This document shows positions 62,901 to 64,000 of a stretch of 64,000 nt of DNA, one piece after another (within the stretch, counting starts at the first letter, position 1; each line of letters opens with the position of its first letter). Both the position numbers and the translations under genes were made by a program. The notes beneath the pieces are model-generated. The model was not told the DNA's origin and did not search any database. It saw only the letters and a list, made by a program, of their open reading frames with translations. Source of the DNA: Arenibacter sp. F26102. Lineage in GTDB: Bacteria; Bacteroidota; Bacteroidia; Flavobacteriales; Flavobacteriaceae. The stretch lies in the NCBI RefSeq assembly GCF_023015865.1, contig NZ_JALKBC010000001.1, positions 558,001 to 622,000 on the forward strand. The letters run 5' to 3'.

Positions 62901-63336
62901 AACTGGTGGTTTTCCTTATAACGGATTTGACAATGGTTCTTTTTGGCCTGGGGTAGTGGATAATGGCGATGGTACTTATACCGAGAATTTTGGTGGTCCT
63001 GGAACCGTGTTGTTCGATGCTTATAAAGTCGTGGAACCAGGTGGTGGATTATGGGATGTGGGATCTTCCTTTATGTATGATCTCTCTTTTGTTAAGTTAA
63101 GAAATATTACGCTTACCTATGATCTGCCCCAAAAATTTGCCTCAAAAATTTCGGCTCAAAGGGTTTCATTCTCTGTTTTTACAAAGAATATTATGATATG
63201 GAATGCAGCTGATATCGGCATAGATCCTGAACTTGCCTATTATCAAAATGACGGTTCATACGACATAGGAAAAGAAAAATGGAACGCCCTCCCATGGGTT
63301 GCTCCCGTAGGATTTACAATTAATTTGACATTTTAA
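59968..63336 (+). CDS. SusC/RagA family TonB-linked outer-membrane transporter lacking STN
   Basis: A 1122-residue paralogue of the preceding SusC, with matching N-terminus (MKNQLNVRSRRSCPS), carboxypeptidase-D regulatory-like domain (about 68-150, GVVSDFDGNFTIAVPNAQAVLVVSYIGME), TonB-box region (MDEVVVTALGMKREKKALGYAV), plug (SVLKGASAAALYGSRAGNGVILITTNSG) and barrel. In place of the STN domain there is only a ~35-residue linker, so it cannot signal to FecR. Its SusD starts 11 bp downstream. Regulation more likely runs through the two LacI-type operators. Confidence 0.95.
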   Translation: MKNQLNVRSRRSCPSKNNLKIKLTILLFYGALFNISAHVYENSESILFGPDMISNELGALEIAAQQIEISGTVKDVDGEVLPGANIVLKGTSKGVVSDFDGNFTIAVPNAQAVLVVSYIGMETKEVEVGNQTSLEVLLDYAAEKMDEVVVTALGMKREKKALGYAVAVVEAEALNQQPNTNVLSGLSGKMSGVQINEMGGDINAKMNVIIRGQTSLTSNNEPLLVIDGSPVGNTDAMRDISSLDIASISVLKGASAAALYGSRAGNGVILITTNSGESGKKGIGVSFTQSTTLSVPYNYFDLQNTFTTGQKGQFNESSWQYWYGARAGVEAVQWNTNGQPQPLVMYDNSLQDFFQTGLSTQTDASISGNYDRGSFNFSINHMKSDGITPGMELKRLGFSLATSYKITDKVKLTTNITISKPTSDNLPLTNNGSDDIYMDIFANPPHVNINDLKDYWEVEGSQQRRAGALPNNPWFSAYERDRTLDQIRGFGNVRLDIDLLPGLTAMGRVSYSANNEKIESIYPWSYDGFGSSAVKPFGAYEQTKLDEREANVDFLFSYDKKVGDFRINPSVGGNYLNSRNTSLYGGGDVLTLPGLYTLSNVARPGLGYNSGVFEKEIYSLYGLASLSFKEMVYLDLTARNDWSSTLPKENRSYFYPSASLSMLISEMTQMPSWVSLVKFRTGWAEVGKDTDPYSINPVLNQTFWGNDIQYSVPASLPNTALKPEIATSYEVGADLGFFNNRIVFEGTWYKAQNRNQIIGVTTSPMSGFSSATINAGNVENTGIELALNTVPVRTANLEWNLGVNFTKQESRLVELVEGIDRIGVGNAGSLTQQTFVGGVIGDLYSTSVLRVESGEYEGWPILNNNGGLTFQKDNALKPKVGKSTNDFTMGLNTSVKYKNFTLSANLDWRQGGNFYSETMKRTARSGWVDKWQGDAGTFSGILGSNSFNGDGTALANEIKSNPTKYQADNVWVGGRDAQTGGFPYNGFDNGSFWPGVVDNGDGTYTENFGGPGTVLFDAYKVVEPGGGLWDVGSSFMYDLSFVKLRNITLTYDLPQKFASKISAQRVSFSVFTKNIMIWNAADIGIDPELAYYQNDGSYDIGKEKWNALPWVAPVGFTINLTF

Positions 63337-63347
63337 ATAGATAAAAA

Positions 63348-64000
63348 ATGAAAAAGATATATAAAACTTTAAGATGGTCCATTCTCTCAATGAGTATGCT
63401 TGCGGTGTGCTCTTGTAGTGATTCGCTGGACGAGACCAATATTAGCTCCAATACCCTTCCGGAGAATAAGATAGATATTAGATTTGTTCTGACGAATGTA
63501 CTAACCTCTACAGCTAAAAATGATGTTGACACCAATTATAAAGCAAGAGAGGTAAGTGCTGGTAGCCAATACCTTCAACGTGATAATGTTGACTTCTATA
63601 GTTTCTATTTTGTTTGGGATACCAAAAATTTTAATAGTTTCTTCCCAATCTTAACCAATAGTCAATATATTTATGACCGTGCGGAAACCGAGAAGGAAGG
63701 TGATGAAAAAAAGTATTACCAGGCGGTATCCCTTATTATGAAGTCATATACATATGGTTTTTTGACTTCAACATTTGGTGATATCCCGTACTCAGAAGCC
63801 ATAAAAGGTGAGGATAGAGGCGATGCTTTTGTGCCAAAATACGATGCGCAAGAAGATGTTTTCTTGGGCATATTATCAGACCTTTCAACAGCAAATGATA
63901 TGCTAAAAGGTGTTGGTACCATCGGTATTGCGTCCAATGCAGACGTGGTTTTTCAAGGTGACGGTCAAAAGTGGCGAAAATTTGCCAATTCATTGCGCTT
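63348..64000 (+). CDS. SusD/RagB family lipoprotein, second pair (3' end outside window)
   Basis: From ATG 63348 the frame is open to the window edge (217 full codons). It starts MKKIYKTLRWSILSM with lipobox VCSCSD and reads as a SusD-like group 2 protein similar to the first: SLDETNISSNTLPENKIDIRFVLTNVL, YYQAVSLIMKSYTYGFLTSTFGDIPYSEA and QKWRKFANSLRL at the edge. It starts 11 bp after the second susC, the same spacing as the first pair. Substrate unknown; CAZyme genes, if any, lie to the right. Confidence 0.92.
   Translation, partial: MKKIYKTLRWSILSMSMLAVCSCSDSLDETNISSNTLPENKIDIRFVLTNVLTSTAKNDVDTNYKAREVSAGSQYLQRDNVDFYSFYFVWDTKNFNSFFPILTNSQYIYDRAETEKEGDEKKYYQAVSLIMKSYTYGFLTSTFGDIPYSEAIKGEDRGDAFVPKYDAQEDVFLGILSDLSTANDMLKGVGTIGIASNADVVFQGDGQKWRKFANSLR

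Overview
The window looks like a chromosomal segment of a marine member of the Flavobacteriaceae (Bacteroidota). The evidence is a type IX secretion (T9SS) substrate with its PorP/SprF partner, T9SS sorting domains, SusC/SusD pairs with FecR, a flavobacterial-type ornithine-lipid acyltransferase, A-rich leaders, and Bacteroidota -7 boxes (TAnnTTTG) in front of many genes. I cannot name the genus. No rRNA, CRISPR array, prophage or intact insertion sequence is visible.

Layout. 1-6526: the 3' part of a giant BspA/DUF285-repeat surface protein plus its PorP/SprF-family partner. 6926-11358 (minus): a nitrite-reduction locus of copper NirK with fused cytochrome c, a NirV-like protein, a SCO1-like copper chaperone, and a separate alginate-export-type porin; nirK and the porin share a CRP/FNR-type promoter architecture. 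11780-16925: a sugar-acid operon (IlvD/Edd dehydratase, SDR dehydrogenase, SMP-30 lactonase, sodium/solute symporter). 17059-20653: a dienelactone hydrolase and a histidine kinase/response regulator pair. 20837-22030: a decayed ISL3-type transposase, tRNA-Leu(CAA), and two tandem 321-bp cassettes, each a GIY-YIG nuclease gene plus a copy of the tRNA 5' end, lying between an apparent tRNA promoter and the intact tRNA. 22132-38924: mostly housekeeping (prs, rplY, pth, ribF, serS, rsmA, mgtE, a D-2-hydroxyacid dehydrogenase), with a secreted metalloprotease, an HTTM protein, a TPR protein and a response-regulator pseudogene. 39014-45789: a VOC protein, a TM2 protein, an ArsN/PAT-like acetyltransferase behind a 24-bp perfect palindrome, an OlsF-like ornithine lipid synthase, aspartate kinase, fructose-1,6-bisphosphatase and a TerB-like protein. 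46189-51865: a CHASE hybrid kinase, then a PlcP-like phosphoesterase, glycosyltransferase and GH1 glycosidase. 52214-64000: a haem-binding protein, FecR, and two tandem SusC/SusD pairs, the last running off the right edge.

Most interesting non-gene signals: (1) the tRNA-Leu/GIY-YIG cassette array; (2) a pair of leader hairpins before the two susC genes with the same loop and geometry but different stems that still pair; (3) two CRP/FNR-type palindromes at an identical 29-nt distance from the -7 boxes of nirK and the porin; (4) two LacI-type operators before the second susC, which has lost the STN domain found in the first; (5) a 24-bp palindrome before the arsN-like gene. All functional calls rest on reading translated motifs; no database search was run.
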